The position numbers were made by a program, and so were the translations under genes. This document shows positions 24,662 through 33,477 of a stretch of DNA of 64,000 nucleotides, one piece after another. The stretch is from Kineosporia succinea (lineage in GTDB: Bacteria; Actinomycetota; Actinomycetes; Actinomycetales; Kineosporiaceae): assembly GCF_030811555.1 (NCBI RefSeq), contig NZ_JAUSQZ010000001.1, positions 7,933,241 through 7,997,240 on the forward strand. The letters are read 5' to 3'. Within the stretch, counting starts at the first letter, position 1; each line of letters opens with the position of its first letter. A model generated the notes under the pieces. That model was not told the origin of the DNA, ran no database searches, and saw nothing but the letters and a program-made list of their open reading frames with translations.

Positions 24662-25162
24662 GTGGAGATCGACAGGTTCTGGGAGATCGTCGAGGCGGCC
24701 CGTGCGGTTCCGGCCCCGTTCGACGAGGCGCTGTTCAACCGGCTGCGGCAGCTACCGGGCGACGAGATCGTCGAATTCGGGCGGCGGTTCGGTGAGTTGC
24801 AGCTCGAGCTGTACCGGTGGGACGTCTGGGGTGCGGCCTACCTCATCGGCGGGGGCTGTTCCGACGACGCGTTCATCGACTTCTGTGCCGGGGTGATCTC
24901 ACTGGGCCGGGAGTGGCTCGAGCAGCCCGACAGCCTCGCCACACACCCGGAGGTGCAGGCCGAGGGCGGTGACCAGTTCGAGCCACTGTTCTACGAAGAG
25001 GTCACCTACGTGCCGGCCCGGGCCTGGCGGCAGGCCACCGGCGGCACCGACTTCCCGCAGGAACCCGTCGCGCACGACCGCGACATGGGTGAGTCGTTCG
25101 ACTTCGACGACGAGTCCGAGATGCGGCGCCGCTACCCGTCTCTCGCGCCGGTCTGCCTTTAG
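24662..25162 (+). CDS. DUF4240 domain protein
   Basis: A 166-residue protein that matches the DUF4240 pattern: it opens IDRFWEIVEAARA, continues with WDVWGAAYLIGGGCSDDAFIDFCAGVISLGREW and ends with an acidic segment (FDFDDESEMRRRYP). The family is found widely in actinobacteria and has no known activity. The start is GTG 24662. It follows the RTX gene by 33 nt, so co-transcription is possible, but a functional link is not evident. Confidence 0.85.
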   Translation: MEIDRFWEIVEAARAVPAPFDEALFNRLRQLPGDEIVEFGRRFGELQLELYRWDVWGAAYLIGGGCSDDAFIDFCAGVISLGREWLEQPDSLATHPEVQAEGGDQFEPLFYEEVTYVPARAWRQATGGTDFPQEPVAHDRDMGESFDFDDESEMRRRYPSLAPVCL

Positions 25163-25652
25163 GGACCCCATGGCAGACGCGCCGGTCGGCTAAAGGACGG
25201 GCGCCCCGGACGGCACCCCGCCCCGGACCTCATCTCACACCGCCCCGGCACGCGCCCCGCTCCCCGCCCCCGGCGTCCCGCCTCACCCAGCACCCAGCAC
25301 CCGGCGTCTCGCCCCGCCCCGCCCCGCCTGATGGAGTCTGCGGCACCCACGCCTCCGGAGCCGCTCCCCTCATGCATAGCCACGCGAAGTGCACTGGCTG
25401 CGGGTGCGTCGGTGCAGGGCTCCTGCCCGGCCGCAGGGCTCGTACCGCCGGGCTTCGCGGCGCCGGGAACAGCACCACCCCCTATACCCATTCGGTATAG
25501 GGGGTGTGTCTTCCGCCGAGACTCGGCCCGTCGGGGAGCCTCAGCCCATCAAGGCCTTCCACTCGTCAAGGCATCCACCCGTCAAAGCCCTCCACCCGTC
25601 AAAGCCCTCCCACCCGTCAAAGGGCTTTCCCCCGCCAGGGAGTTTCCACCCG
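25163..25652. other. Intergenic region with C-rich sequence, a strong dyad and a tandem array
   Basis: About 490 nt between convergent genes. 25190-25330 is C-rich with short CAGCACC-type repeats. A 13-bp-arm inverted repeat lies at 25476-25506 and a tandem array at 25545-25656, both listed separately. No open frame here reads like a protein. Confidence 0.6.
25476..25506. repeat. Perfect inverted repeat, 13-bp arms, 5-nt loop
   Basis: CACCCCCTATACC-CATTC-GGTATAGGGGGTG. It combines a G/C run and TATA step in each arm. It could be a metal-regulator operator (CsoR sites share the ATACC/GGTAT plus C/G-run style) or a bidirectional terminator between the convergent DUF4240 and GGDEF-EAL genes. 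No U-run follows on either strand. Confidence 0.85.
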
Positions 25653-25656
25653 TCAG
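25545..25656. repeat. Short tandem array at the GGDEF-EAL gene stop codon
   Basis: About six units of 14-18 bp with the core CCACCCGTCAAAGCCCT. The clearest copies begin at 25575 and 25592, a third near 25610, and a last partial copy includes the TGA (complement of TCA at 25653-25655). Copies decay away from the gene. Confidence 0.82.
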
Positions 25657-27968
25657 GCGGGCAGGTTGACCACGGTGTTGTCGGAGGCCGGGCGCGGGAA
25701 GGGGATGCGCTTGGCCGGACCGGCCTGGCGCAGTAGGTCGGTCATCAGCTCGGCGGGCTGCGGCCGGCACAGGTGGTAGCCCTGGCCGTAGGCGATGCCC
25801 AGCCCGGCCAGACGTTCACGCTGGGGCTCGGTCTCGATGCCCTCGGCCACCACGTCGACCTTCAGCGAGCGGGCCATCGCCACGATGCCCTCGAGCAGCG
25901 GTGACGACGGGTCGGTCTGCAGGTTGCTGGTGATCGAGCGGTCGAGCTTGAGCTGGCGCACCGGGTAGCGGTGCAGGTAGTCGAGCGAGGTGTAGCCGAT
26001 ACCGAAGTCGTCGAGGCTGACGCGCACACCGGCCTCGGTGAGCAGGGCCAGGGTGAGAGCCCCGGCCTCGGGCGGCAGTTCGTCGTGCTCGGTGATCTCC
26101 AGGTGCAGTTGCGTCGGCTTGACCCCGGCGTGCTCCAGCGACTGCAGCGTGGCCTCGGCCAGGCGCGGGTCGAGCATGCTGGTGCGCCCCAGGTTCACGC
26201 TGACGTAGATCGAGCCGATGCCCTCCTGCTCCCACGCGGCCACCTGGGCCAGCGCCTCACCCAGCACCCAGCGGTCGAGTTCCCCGGCCAGGCCCGAGGT
26301 CTCGGCCAGGCCGAAGAAGTCGTCGGGGCGCACCATGCCCCGTTCGGTGTGCCGCCAGCGCATGAGCGCCTCGCAGCCGGTGATCAGGCCGGTGCCGAGC
26401 TCGACCAGGGGCTGGTAGTACACCTCGAAGGTCCCCGCGGTGACGTCTCCGTCGAGCGTGCGGCGCAGGTCGGTGAGCAGGGCCTGACGGCCGAGCACCT
26501 GGTCACGCTGCTTCGGGTCGTAGACCACCACGGTGTTGCGGCCCGCGGCCTTGGCCGAGTAGACGGCGATGTCCACCTCGGTGAACACCTCGGCCTCGTC
26601 GCGGTCGGGCAGGTTCAGCTCGATCACGCCGATGCTCACCCGCACCGGCATCTCGTGACCGGCCACGTCGAACGGGGCGGCGAACACCTTGTCCTTGATC
26701 GCCTCGACCGGGGTGTGCCCGGGCGGGAGGATCAGCACGAACTCGTCGCCGCCGGGACGTCCCAGGATCGCGTCCGGCGACATCTGGCCCCGCAGCCGGC
26801 GGGCGATCTGCACCAGCAGGTCGTCACCGGCGTAGTGCCCGAACGTGTCGTTGACCTGCTTGAAGTCGTCGACGTCGAGAAGGGCGAGCTGCCAGGGCGA
26901 TTCGGCGGTGGGGGCGAGCTCGCGGAAGGCGAGCACCATCCCCCGCCGGTTGAGCAGGCCGGTGTACCAGTCGCGGTCGGCCAGGCGCTCGTTGTCGAGC
27001 ACCGCGGCGGCACCGCGCACCAGGGCCACCATGGCCACGAGCACCCCGGTGAGCACGTAGACCAGGCCGGGCAGCAGGTCCGCGCCGATGACGTACAGCA
27101 GCACGGGCACGGCGGCCAGAGGCATCAGCGCGACCAGGCGCGAGGACTCCGAGCGCCGCCGCAGCAGGGCCTGGGGCGAGAACGCCGCGTGCATCGAGGG
27201 TTCCAGCGGCGCCCAGACGAACAGCCCGACGGCGACCACCGCGGCCACCTGGGCGAACTGGTTGTGCAGCGGGGCCCGCTCCCCCGTGCCGACCACGACC
27301 ACCAGGTCGTTGACGACGGTCAGGATCGCGGCCAGCACCCCGAGAAAGGTGCTGCGCGGGAGACGGTCCCGGGAGATCAGGAACCGCACCAGCAGCCCGC
27401 CGAGCACCACGTCGATCACGGGGATCACGGCCGCCACGACCGAGACCCCGGTGGGAAGAGCCCGCACGGTCGCCACCACCTGGGCGACCACCACTCCGAA
27501 GACACCGACGAGGAGCAGCAGGTCGGCGTACCGGGAGAACCGGTCCCACCGTCCCCCGAACTCCTCGACGGCGCCCGGGAAGAACACGTACCGCGCCTTG
27601 CCCACCGCTTCCTGCTGACCGTGGCGCCGGATCCAGAACAGCCGGACCACGACACCCACGGCACACATCTGTCCCGCGATCACGAGGGCCGCACCGACAG
27701 CAGCGGCATCCTCGTTCAGCAGGCCGACCAGGCCCGCTCCGCCCCACAGCCCCAGCATTCCCGCGACCAGGCTCCAGGCGATCCACTCGGCGGGCCGGTA
27801 CCAGGCGATTCCTCCGAGCGTGGCGCCCACAGCCACCCACGTCCCGGCGAGCAGCAACCACGGCTGCACGTCCGGGTGGCCGGCGGGTACGGCCAGCACG
27901 AGCAACCCCACCAGAGGGAGGATCATCGGCAAGGGCCGGGCTGTGATGGTCCTCGACGTCTCCCTCAT
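25653..27968 (-). CDS. Membrane-bound GGDEF-EAL cyclic-di-GMP enzyme
   Basis: A 771-residue protein with about ten N-terminal transmembrane segments (to residue 330) followed by GGDEF and EAL domains. The GGDEF domain has LLDVDDFKQVNDTFGH and an intact GGDEF in GRPGGDEFVLIL. The EAL domain keeps the catalytic set: CEALMRW, Asn in VSVNLG, EITEH, DDFGIGY, LKLDRS, EGIE and GQGYHLCRP. It may therefore both make and break c-di-GMP. I chose ATG 27968 (MRETSRT); upstream open sequence is not membrane-like. No PAS or other soluble sensor is visible, so the membrane part is presumably the sensor. Confidence 0.93.
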   Translation of the reverse strand: MRETSRTITARPLPMILPLVGLLVLAVPAGHPDVQPWLLLAGTWVAVGATLGGIAWYRPAEWIAWSLVAGMLGLWGGAGLVGLLNEDAAAVGAALVIAGQMCAVGVVVRLFWIRRHGQQEAVGKARYVFFPGAVEEFGGRWDRFSRYADLLLLVGVFGVVVAQVVATVRALPTGVSVVAAVIPVIDVVLGGLLVRFLISRDRLPRSTFLGVLAAILTVVNDLVVVVGTGERAPLHNQFAQVAAVVAVGLFVWAPLEPSMHAAFSPQALLRRRSESSRLVALMPLAAVPVLLYVIGADLLPGLVYVLTGVLVAMVALVRGAAAVLDNERLADRDWYTGLLNRRGMVLAFRELAPTAESPWQLALLDVDDFKQVNDTFGHYAGDDLLVQIARRLRGQMSPDAILGRPGGDEFVLILPPGHTPVEAIKDKVFAAPFDVAGHEMPVRVSIGVIELNLPDRDEAEVFTEVDIAVYSAKAAGRNTVVVYDPKQRDQVLGRQALLTDLRRTLDGDVTAGTFEVYYQPLVELGTGLITGCEALMRWRHTERGMVRPDDFFGLAETSGLAGELDRWVLGEALAQVAAWEQEGIGSIYVSVNLGRTSMLDPRLAEATLQSLEHAGVKPTQLHLEITEHDELPPEAGALTLALLTEAGVRVSLDDFGIGYTSLDYLHRYPVRQLKLDRSITSNLQTDPSSPLLEGIVAMARSLKVDVVAEGIETEPQRERLAGLGIAYGQGYHLCRPQPAELMTDLLRQAGPAKRIPFPRPASDNTVVNLPA

Positions 27969-28115
27969 GCTGATTAGATTCGGCTTCGGGAGGCCGGACT
28001 CAAGCACGCAGCGTGATCGATCTTCACTCTGCGGCAGTCGGTTCGCTCGAACGGCCCAGTGAAAGCCGGTTTCCGCGTAGCAATCGGGCACCGCGCGTGC
28101 CACGTAAGGCCCAGA

Positions 28116-28627
28116 CTAGGGCGTTCGCACCGCCGGCACCACCGCAGCCGACCCCTGGGCCACCTGCGCGAACAGCTCGAAAACCTTCGGCTCGGACACC
28201 ACCGGGCTGTTCGCGATCACCTCGTCGATGCCCAGCTCGGCCGGGCGGGCGAACCGCTCGACCGCTGATCGGGGCTCCGGCTCCTCCCGGCGGGCGCCGT
28301 CGCGGGTGAGGTGCAGGCTCGAGAGCACCGTGCGGTGCGGGGAGTCGAGGTCGCGGCCCTCGGTCTCGCAGTGGCCGCCCAGCACGTCGAGTCGGTGTTT
28401 GAGGACGTGGTGGTCGCCGCTGTTGAACAGGTTGCAGGCGTCGCTGTGGCGGGGCACGAGGCGGAGCGTCTTCTTGTCTCCCCAGCCGCCGCCGATGATG
28501 CGCGGGTACGGGAAAACCTCCGCGGACCGGCCTGGTCCGCGTCGCGCGCGATGCGCCCGAGCGTCGCGCCGATCTGCGCGGGCCCGCCGTCCCGGGTGAA
28601 CCTGGGTGCCTCCAGTCCGATTCGCAT
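28116..28627 (-). pseudogene. LLM-class F420/flavin-dependent oxidoreductase remnant (internal deletion and frameshift)
   Basis: The N-terminus MRIGLEAPRFTRDGG...GRIARDADQAG starts at 28627 and matches the beginning of LLM (luciferase-like) F420-dependent enzymes. After about 34 residues it passes directly, in another frame, into the family C-terminus (FPYPRIIGGGWGDKKTL, then SDACNLFNSGDHHVLKHRL). Some 150-200 residues that should form the barrel centre are missing, and the join near 28520-28530 is out of frame. It cannot make a working enzyme. An intact LLM gene exists at 52993-53895 but belongs to another subgroup. Confidence 0.85.
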
Positions 28628-28649
28628 CGGGCGCCGGAAGCCGGACACG

Positions 28650-28685
28650 GCGAAGGGCCCCGGCTCGTCAGCCGGGGCCCTTCGC
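28650..28685 (-). terminator. Perfect hairpin after ctaB
   Basis: GCGAAGGGCCCCGGCT-CGTC-AGCCGGGGCCCTTCGC, a 16-bp perfect stem with a 4-nt loop, 11 nt beyond the ctaB stop. There is no T-run; GC-only hairpins of this kind are common terminators in actinobacteria. Confidence 0.75.
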
Positions 28686-28695
28686 GACGCGTACG

Positions 28696-29724
28696 TCAGA
28701 AGTGCAGCAGCGGGTCGATCGCGACGACCAGGAACAGCACGGTCAGGTAGGTGATCGAGCCGTGGAACAGCCGCATCGGCTTGAGCTCAGCCTCCTCACG
28801 CTTCGACCGGCCGTACAGCGCATGCGCCTCGTAGAGGAAGTAGCCGCCAGTGACCAGGGCCCCGATCGTGTAGACCCAGCCGGTGTCGGCCGCCGGGATC
28901 AGCAGCAGAGACCACAGCACCATGGCCCACGAGTAGATGACGATCTGCTTGCCGACGACCTTGGGGTCGGCGACCACGGGCAGCATCGGCACACCGGCCT
29001 TGGCGTAGTCCTCGCGGTACTTGATGGACAGCGGCCAGTAGTGCGGCGGCGTCCACAGGAACACGATGCCGAACAGCACGAACGGCGCGAGACTGAGGCT
29101 GTTCGTCACCGCCGACCAGCCGATGAGCGTGGGCAGGCACCCGGCCACGCCGCCCCACACGATGTTCTGCGGGGTGCGGCGTTTCAGGATCATCGTGTAG
29201 CCCACGACGTAGAGCAGGATCGCCGCCAGGCCGAGCACCGCCGACAGCACGTTCACCAGCACGGCCAGCACCGCGAACGCGATCACGCCGAGCGCCAGGC
29301 CGAAGGTGAGGGCGCCGCGCGGGCTGACCTCGCCGGTGACCAGCGGGCGGTTCACCGTGCGCTTCATCTCCGCGTCGATGTCGCGGTCGATGTACATGTT
29401 CAGCGCGTTGGCACTGCCCGCGGCGAGCGATCCGCCGAAGAGCGTGGCCAGGACCAGCCACAGCGAGGGCACGCCCCGCTCGGCCAGCATCATGGCCGGC
29501 ACCGTGGTGACGAGCAGCAGCTCGATGATGCGGGGCTTGGTGAGCGCGATGTACGCGGCGACCGACCGGCGCAGCTTGTGCGAGCGCTTGGCCCGGACGA
29601 GGAAGAGCTCGCTCTCGCCCGTCAGCTCGGGGAAAGCCGCCCTCAGCGCGGGCACGGTCGGGACATGCGTTGGCGGCGCCGTCAGCCCCGAGGGCGGTGC
29701 CGGGCGAGGTTCGACTGCAGTCAC
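28696..29724 (-). CDS. ctaB: Protoheme IX farnesyltransferase (heme O synthase)
   Basis: A 342-residue UbiA-family membrane prenyltransferase that adds farnesyl to heme B to give heme O for cytochrome oxidase. The first Asp-rich motif is [20 protein letters not shown], and the second region is [16 protein letters not shown]; eight to nine hydrophobic helices are visible. The N-terminal 50 residues are a Pro-rich extension. GTG 29724 has GAGGGA upstream. It is divergent from tkt, the usual actinobacterial arrangement. Confidence 0.96.
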   Translation of the reverse strand: MTAVEPRPAPPSGLTAPPTHVPTVPALRAAFPELTGESELFLVRAKRSHKLRRSVAAYIALTKPRIIELLLVTTVPAMMLAERGVPSLWLVLATLFGGSLAAGSANALNMYIDRDIDAEMKRTVNRPLVTGEVSPRGALTFGLALGVIAFAVLAVLVNVLSAVLGLAAILLYVVGYTMILKRRTPQNIVWGGVAGCLPTLIGWSAVTNSLSLAPFVLFGIVFLWTPPHYWPLSIKYREDYAKAGVPMLPVVADPKVVGKQIVIYSWAMVLWSLLLIPAADTGWVYTIGALVTGGYFLYEAHALYGRSKREEAELKPMRLFHGSITYLTVLFLVVAIDPLLHF

Positions 29725-29932
29725 AATTCCCTCGATGTTCAGATTCGGACGGGCGTCACTCTACGCGGGCCCTTCCGCCCTTCCGGACGCGGCACCCCGT
29801 AACGCAGTTCAAAGCTCGGCAGAACGCTCGGGTAACCCCAGTGAGTTGCGTGCTCAGATCCGGTGATCATGGGTCTGCACTGCTCAGAAGCGGTTCAGAA
29901 GCGCCCCGGTCGTTCCGAAGTGGGACCCGGGA

Positions 29933-29945
29933 CGGTGTGACACCG
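29933..29945. promoter_or_regulatory. Palindrome upstream of the tkt promoter
   Basis: CGGTGT-G-ACACCG, perfect 6-bp arms around one base, 9 nt upstream of the -35-like element for tkt. It looks like a small operator; I cannot name the regulator. Confidence 0.42.
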
Positions 29946-29953
29946 ATCTCGTG

Positions 29954-29984
29954 TTGCCTCATTGTCGTCGGGCTGACGTAAAAT
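29954..29984 (+). promoter_or_regulatory. Possible tkt promoter
   Basis: TTGCCT (29954-29959) and TAAAAT (29979-29984) with a 19-nt spacer, in the least GC-rich stretch of the gap. The spacer is longer than ideal. Confidence 0.35.
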
Positions 29985-30110
29985 CTGTCCGGACATCGGC
30001 GGCCACGGCTCACCTGCAAGAGTTCCACTCGCGTCTGGAACGGCTGGGCTCACCCGCCGGGTCTAGGCTCGATCTTGAGAAGACCATGCAAGGGAAGGAT
30101 CCGGATCGTC

Positions 30111-32219
30111 GTGACAGACACCGCAACCAGCGCCACCAACGGGCTCGAGTGGACCGACTTGGACAAGCGCGCGGTGGACACCGTGCGACTGCTCGCCGCG
30201 GACGCGGTGCAGAAGGTCGGCAACGGTCACCCGGGTACGGCCATGAGCCTCGCCCCCGCGGCCTACATGCTCTACCAGAAGGTCATGAAGCACGATCCGA
30301 GCGACCCCAACTGGGTCGGCCGTGACCGCTTCGTGCTCTCCGCCGGTCACTCCAGCATCACGCAGTACGTGCAGCTCTTCCTCGCCGGCTACGGCCTCGA
30401 GCTCGAAGACCTCAAGGCGCTGCGCACCTGGGGCTCGCTGACCCCCGGTCACCCCGAGTACGGCCACACGGCCGGCGTCGAGATCACCACCGGCCCGCTG
30501 GGCCAGGGTCTGGCCTCCGCGGTGGGTATGGCGATGGCCGCCCGCCGCGAGCGTGGCCTGTTCGACCCGGAGGCGGCCGCGGGCGAGAGCCCGTTCGACC
30601 ACCACGTCTACGTGATCGCGTCCGACGGTGACCTCCAGGAGGGTGTCACCGCCGAGGCCTCGTCGATCGCCGGTCACCAGGAGCTGGGCAACCTGGTCGT
30701 GATCTACGACCAGAACCACATCTCCATCGAGGACGACACCGACATCGCCTTCACCGAGGACGTCGCCAAGCGGTACGAGTCGTACCACTGGCACGTGCAG
30801 AAGGTCGACTGGACCGTCACCGGCGAGTACGTCGAAGACGTGCAGGCCCTGTACGACGCGATCGAGGCGGCCAAGGCCGAGACCTCGAAGCCGTCGATCA
30901 TCCTGCTCCGCACCATCATCGCCTGGCCGGCCCCGACCAAGCAGGGCACGGGTGCCTCGCACGGCTCCGCGCTCGGCCTGGACGAGATCAAGGCCACCAA
31001 GGAGCTCCTCGGTTTCCCGACCGACCAGGACTTCTACGTCGACCCCGAGGTGTTCGAGCACGTCCGGGGTGCCGTCGACCGCGGCCGGTCGCTGAAGTCG
31101 GCCTGGCTCGAGGGTTTCAAGGCCTGGGAGGCCGCCAACCCGGAGCAGGCGTCGCTGCACGAGCGTCTGGCCGCCGGCCGGCTGCCCGACGGCTGGGAGA
31201 AGGCGCTGCCGTCCTTCCCGGCCGGCAAGGACGTCTCGACCCGTAAGGCGTCCGGTGCGGTCCTGAGCGCCCTGGCCCCGGTCCTGCCGGAGCTGTGGGG
31301 CGGTTCGGCCGACCTCGCCGAGTCGAACAACACGACCATGGAGGGCGAGCCGTCCTTCATCCCGTCGCACCGTTCGACCAGCACGTGGAGCGGCAACCCG
31401 TACGGCCGCACGCTGCACTTCGGCATCCGCGAGCACGCGATGGGCTCGATCCTGGCCGGTATCCGCCTGCACGGCAACACCCGCCCCTACGGCGGTACGT
31501 TCCTGCAGTTCAGCGACTACATGCGTGGCGCCGTCCGGCTCACGTCGCTGATGAACATCCCGGTCACCTACGTCTGGACCCACGACTCCATCGGTCTGGG
31601 CGAGGACGGCCCGACGCACCAGCCGGTCGAGCACCTGGCGGCCCTGCGCGCGATCCCGAACCTGTCGATCGTCCGCCCGGCCGACGCCAACGAGACCGCC
31701 TGGGCGTGGCGCGCCAACCTGGAGCGCAACTCCGGTCCGGTCGGGATGATCCTGTCCCGCCAGAACCTGCCCACCTACGACCGTGAGGCCCCCGGCTTCA
31801 ACGGCCCGGAGGGTGTGGCCCGGGGCGCGTACGTCCTGGCCGAGGCCGACGGGGGCGACCCCAAGGTCATCCTCATGGGCACCGGCTCGGAGGTCCAGCT
31901 CGCCGTCGCCGCGCGCGAGGTGCTGCAGGCCGAGGGAATTCCGACCCGGGTGGTCTCGGTTCCCTGTGTCGAGTGGTTCAACGAGCAGGACGCCAACTAC
32001 AAGGCGAGTGTGCTGCCGCACACCGTGAAGGCGCGTGTCTCGGTCGAGGCCGGTCTGGCCCTGGGCTGGCGCGACTTCGTCGGTGACGCCGGCCGCAGCA
32101 TCTCGGTCGAGGGTTACGGCGCGTCCGCCGACTACAAGCGGATCTTCAAGGAGTACGGCATCACCACGGAGGCCGTGGTCGAGGCCGCCAAGGAGAGCCT
32201 GCGCGCCACCGAGGCCTGA
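30111..32219 (+). CDS. tkt: Transketolase
   Basis: A 702-residue thiamine-diphosphate enzyme that moves two-carbon units between pentose and other sugar phosphates in the pentose phosphate pathway. Visible are GNGHPGTAMSLAP, the TPP/metal motif SDGDLQEGVTAEASSIAGHQ with NHISIED, the pyrimidine-domain FGIREHAMGSI and THDSIGLGEDGPTHQPVEHL. Length is normal. GTG 30111 is chosen, with AGGGAAGGA about 12 nt upstream; the few upstream in-frame codons are not conserved. It leads the tkt-tal-pgi cluster. Confidence 0.97.
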   Translation: MTDTATSATNGLEWTDLDKRAVDTVRLLAADAVQKVGNGHPGTAMSLAPAAYMLYQKVMKHDPSDPNWVGRDRFVLSAGHSSITQYVQLFLAGYGLELEDLKALRTWGSLTPGHPEYGHTAGVEITTGPLGQGLASAVGMAMAARRERGLFDPEAAAGESPFDHHVYVIASDGDLQEGVTAEASSIAGHQELGNLVVIYDQNHISIEDDTDIAFTEDVAKRYESYHWHVQKVDWTVTGEYVEDVQALYDAIEAAKAETSKPSIILLRTIIAWPAPTKQGTGASHGSALGLDEIKATKELLGFPTDQDFYVDPEVFEHVRGAVDRGRSLKSAWLEGFKAWEAANPEQASLHERLAAGRLPDGWEKALPSFPAGKDVSTRKASGAVLSALAPVLPELWGGSADLAESNNTTMEGEPSFIPSHRSTSTWSGNPYGRTLHFGIREHAMGSILAGIRLHGNTRPYGGTFLQFSDYMRGAVRLTSLMNIPVTYVWTHDSIGLGEDGPTHQPVEHLAALRAIPNLSIVRPADANETAWAWRANLERNSGPVGMILSRQNLPTYDREAPGFNGPEGVARGAYVLAEADGGDPKVILMGTGSEVQLAVAAREVLQAEGIPTRVVSVPCVEWFNEQDANYKASVLPHTVKARVSVEAGLALGWRDFVGDAGRSISVEGYGASADYKRIFKEYGITTEAVVEAAKESLRATEA

Positions 32220-32261
32220 TCCTGGCCTGAACCTCCCGCAAGACCAGTAACACCCCGGCCC

Positions 32262-32333
32262 GCCGTCCGTGCCACCGCAGTCACGGACGGCGCAGGCCGG
32301 AATTCGATATGAGCCGTGCGGATGCCGCACGGC
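32262..32333 (+). terminator. Two consecutive hairpins in the tkt-tal gap
   Basis: First GCCGTCCGTG...CACGGACGGC (32262-32291, 10-bp stem, 10-nt loop), then GCCGTGCGG-ATG-CCGCACGGC (32313-32333, 9-bp stem, 3-nt loop). They could be a partial terminator or processing site that sets tal expression apart from tkt. Confidence 0.55.
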
Positions 32334-32355
32334 ACCGCAACTGGAGGCCCATCTC

Positions 32356-33477
32356 GTGAGTAACGCTGTCAAAGACCTTGCGGCCGCAGGCGTCTCGGTC
32401 TGGCTGGACGACCTTTCCCGCGAACTGCTGGAGAGCGGCGACCTGCAGAAGCTGATCGACGAGCGCAACATCCTCGGGGTCACCACGAACCCGACGATCT
32501 TCGCCAACGCCCTCTCGAAGGGTGACCGTTACCAGGACCAGGTCGACGCCCTGGCCAAGAAGAACGCCGACGTCGACACCGCGGTCTTCGAGATCACGAC
32601 CGACGACGTGCGCTCCGCGTCCGACGTGTTCAAGCCGCTGTTCGAGAGCACCGACGGCCAGGACGGCCGGGTCTCGATCGAGGTCGACCCGCGCCTGGCC
32701 CGCGACACCCAGGGCACGATCGAGAGCGCCAAGAAGCTCTGGTCCACGGTCAACCGCCCGAACGCCATGATCAAGATCCCGGCGAGCGTCGAGGGCCTGC
32801 CCGCGATCACCGCCGTTATCGCCGAGGGCATCAGCGTCAACGTCACGCTGATCTTCTCGCTCGAGCGCTACCGCGCCGTGATCGACGCCTACCTGGCCGG
32901 TCTCGAGCAGGCCAAGGCCAAGGGCATCGACCTGTCCACGATCCGTTCCGTCGCCTCGTTCTTCGTGTCCCGCGTGGACACCGAGATCGACAAGCGCCTG
33001 ACCGCGGTCGGCACCGACGAGGCCCTCGCCCTCAAGAGCAAGGCCGGCGTCGCCAACGCGCAGCTCGCCTACCAGGTCTACGAGGAGAGCATCGCCACCG
33101 CCCGCTGGGCCGAGCTCGCCGCCGCCGGCGCCCACCCGCAGCGCGCGCTGTGGGCCTCCACCGGCGTCAAGGACCCGAAGCTCCCCGACACGCTCTACGT
33201 GACCGAGCTGGTCGCGAAGAACACGGTCAACACCATGCCGGGCGCCACGCTCGAGGCCACCTTCGACCACGGCGTGATCAAGGGTGACTCGATCACCGGC
33301 TCCTACGCCGCCGCCACGGAGACGATGAACGCGCTCGCCGGCGTGGGCATCGACTACAACGACGTCGTGACGCTGCTGGAGACCGAGGGTCTCGACAAGT
33401 TCGAGAAGAGCTGGGCCGAGCTCCTGGGCACGGTGACCGACGAGCTGGAGCGCGCCAAGGCGCGGGTTGCCGAGTGA
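32356..33477 (+). CDS. tal: Transaldolase
   Basis: A 373-residue transaldolase of the longer actinobacterial/cyanobacterial type, which transfers dihydroxyacetone between sugar phosphates. The Schiff-base lysine is K140 in [12 protein letters not shown], with [12 protein letters not shown] near the N-terminus and the family motifs [11 protein letters not shown] and [21 protein letters not shown] 32356 has GGAGG upstream. The stop overlaps the pgi start as GTGA, so translation is coupled. Confidence 0.96.
   Translation: MSNAVKDLAAAGVSVWLDDLSRELLESGDLQKLIDERNILGVTTNPTIFANALSKGDRYQDQVDALAKKNADVDTAVFEITTDDVRSASDVFKPLFESTDGQDGRVSIEVDPRLARDTQGTIESAKKLWSTVNRPNAMIKIPASVEGLPAITAVIAEGISVNVTLIFSLERYRAVIDAYLAGLEQAKAKGIDLSTIRSVASFFVSRVDTEIDKRLTAVGTDEALALKSKAGVANAQLAYQVYEESIATARWAELAAAGAHPQRALWASTGVKDPKLPDTLYVTELVAKNTVNTMPGATLEATFDHGVIKGDSITGSYAAATETMNALAGVGIDYNDVVTLLETEGLDKFEKSWAELLGTVTDELERAKARVAE

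Larger units (their letters stand above)
29725..30110. other. Divergent ctaB-tkt control region
   Basis: About 390 nt of non-coding sequence between the GTG starts of ctaB and tkt. It contains the dyad at 29933-29945 and a promoter-like pair at 29954-29984. The rest shows no protein-like frame. Confidence 0.65.
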
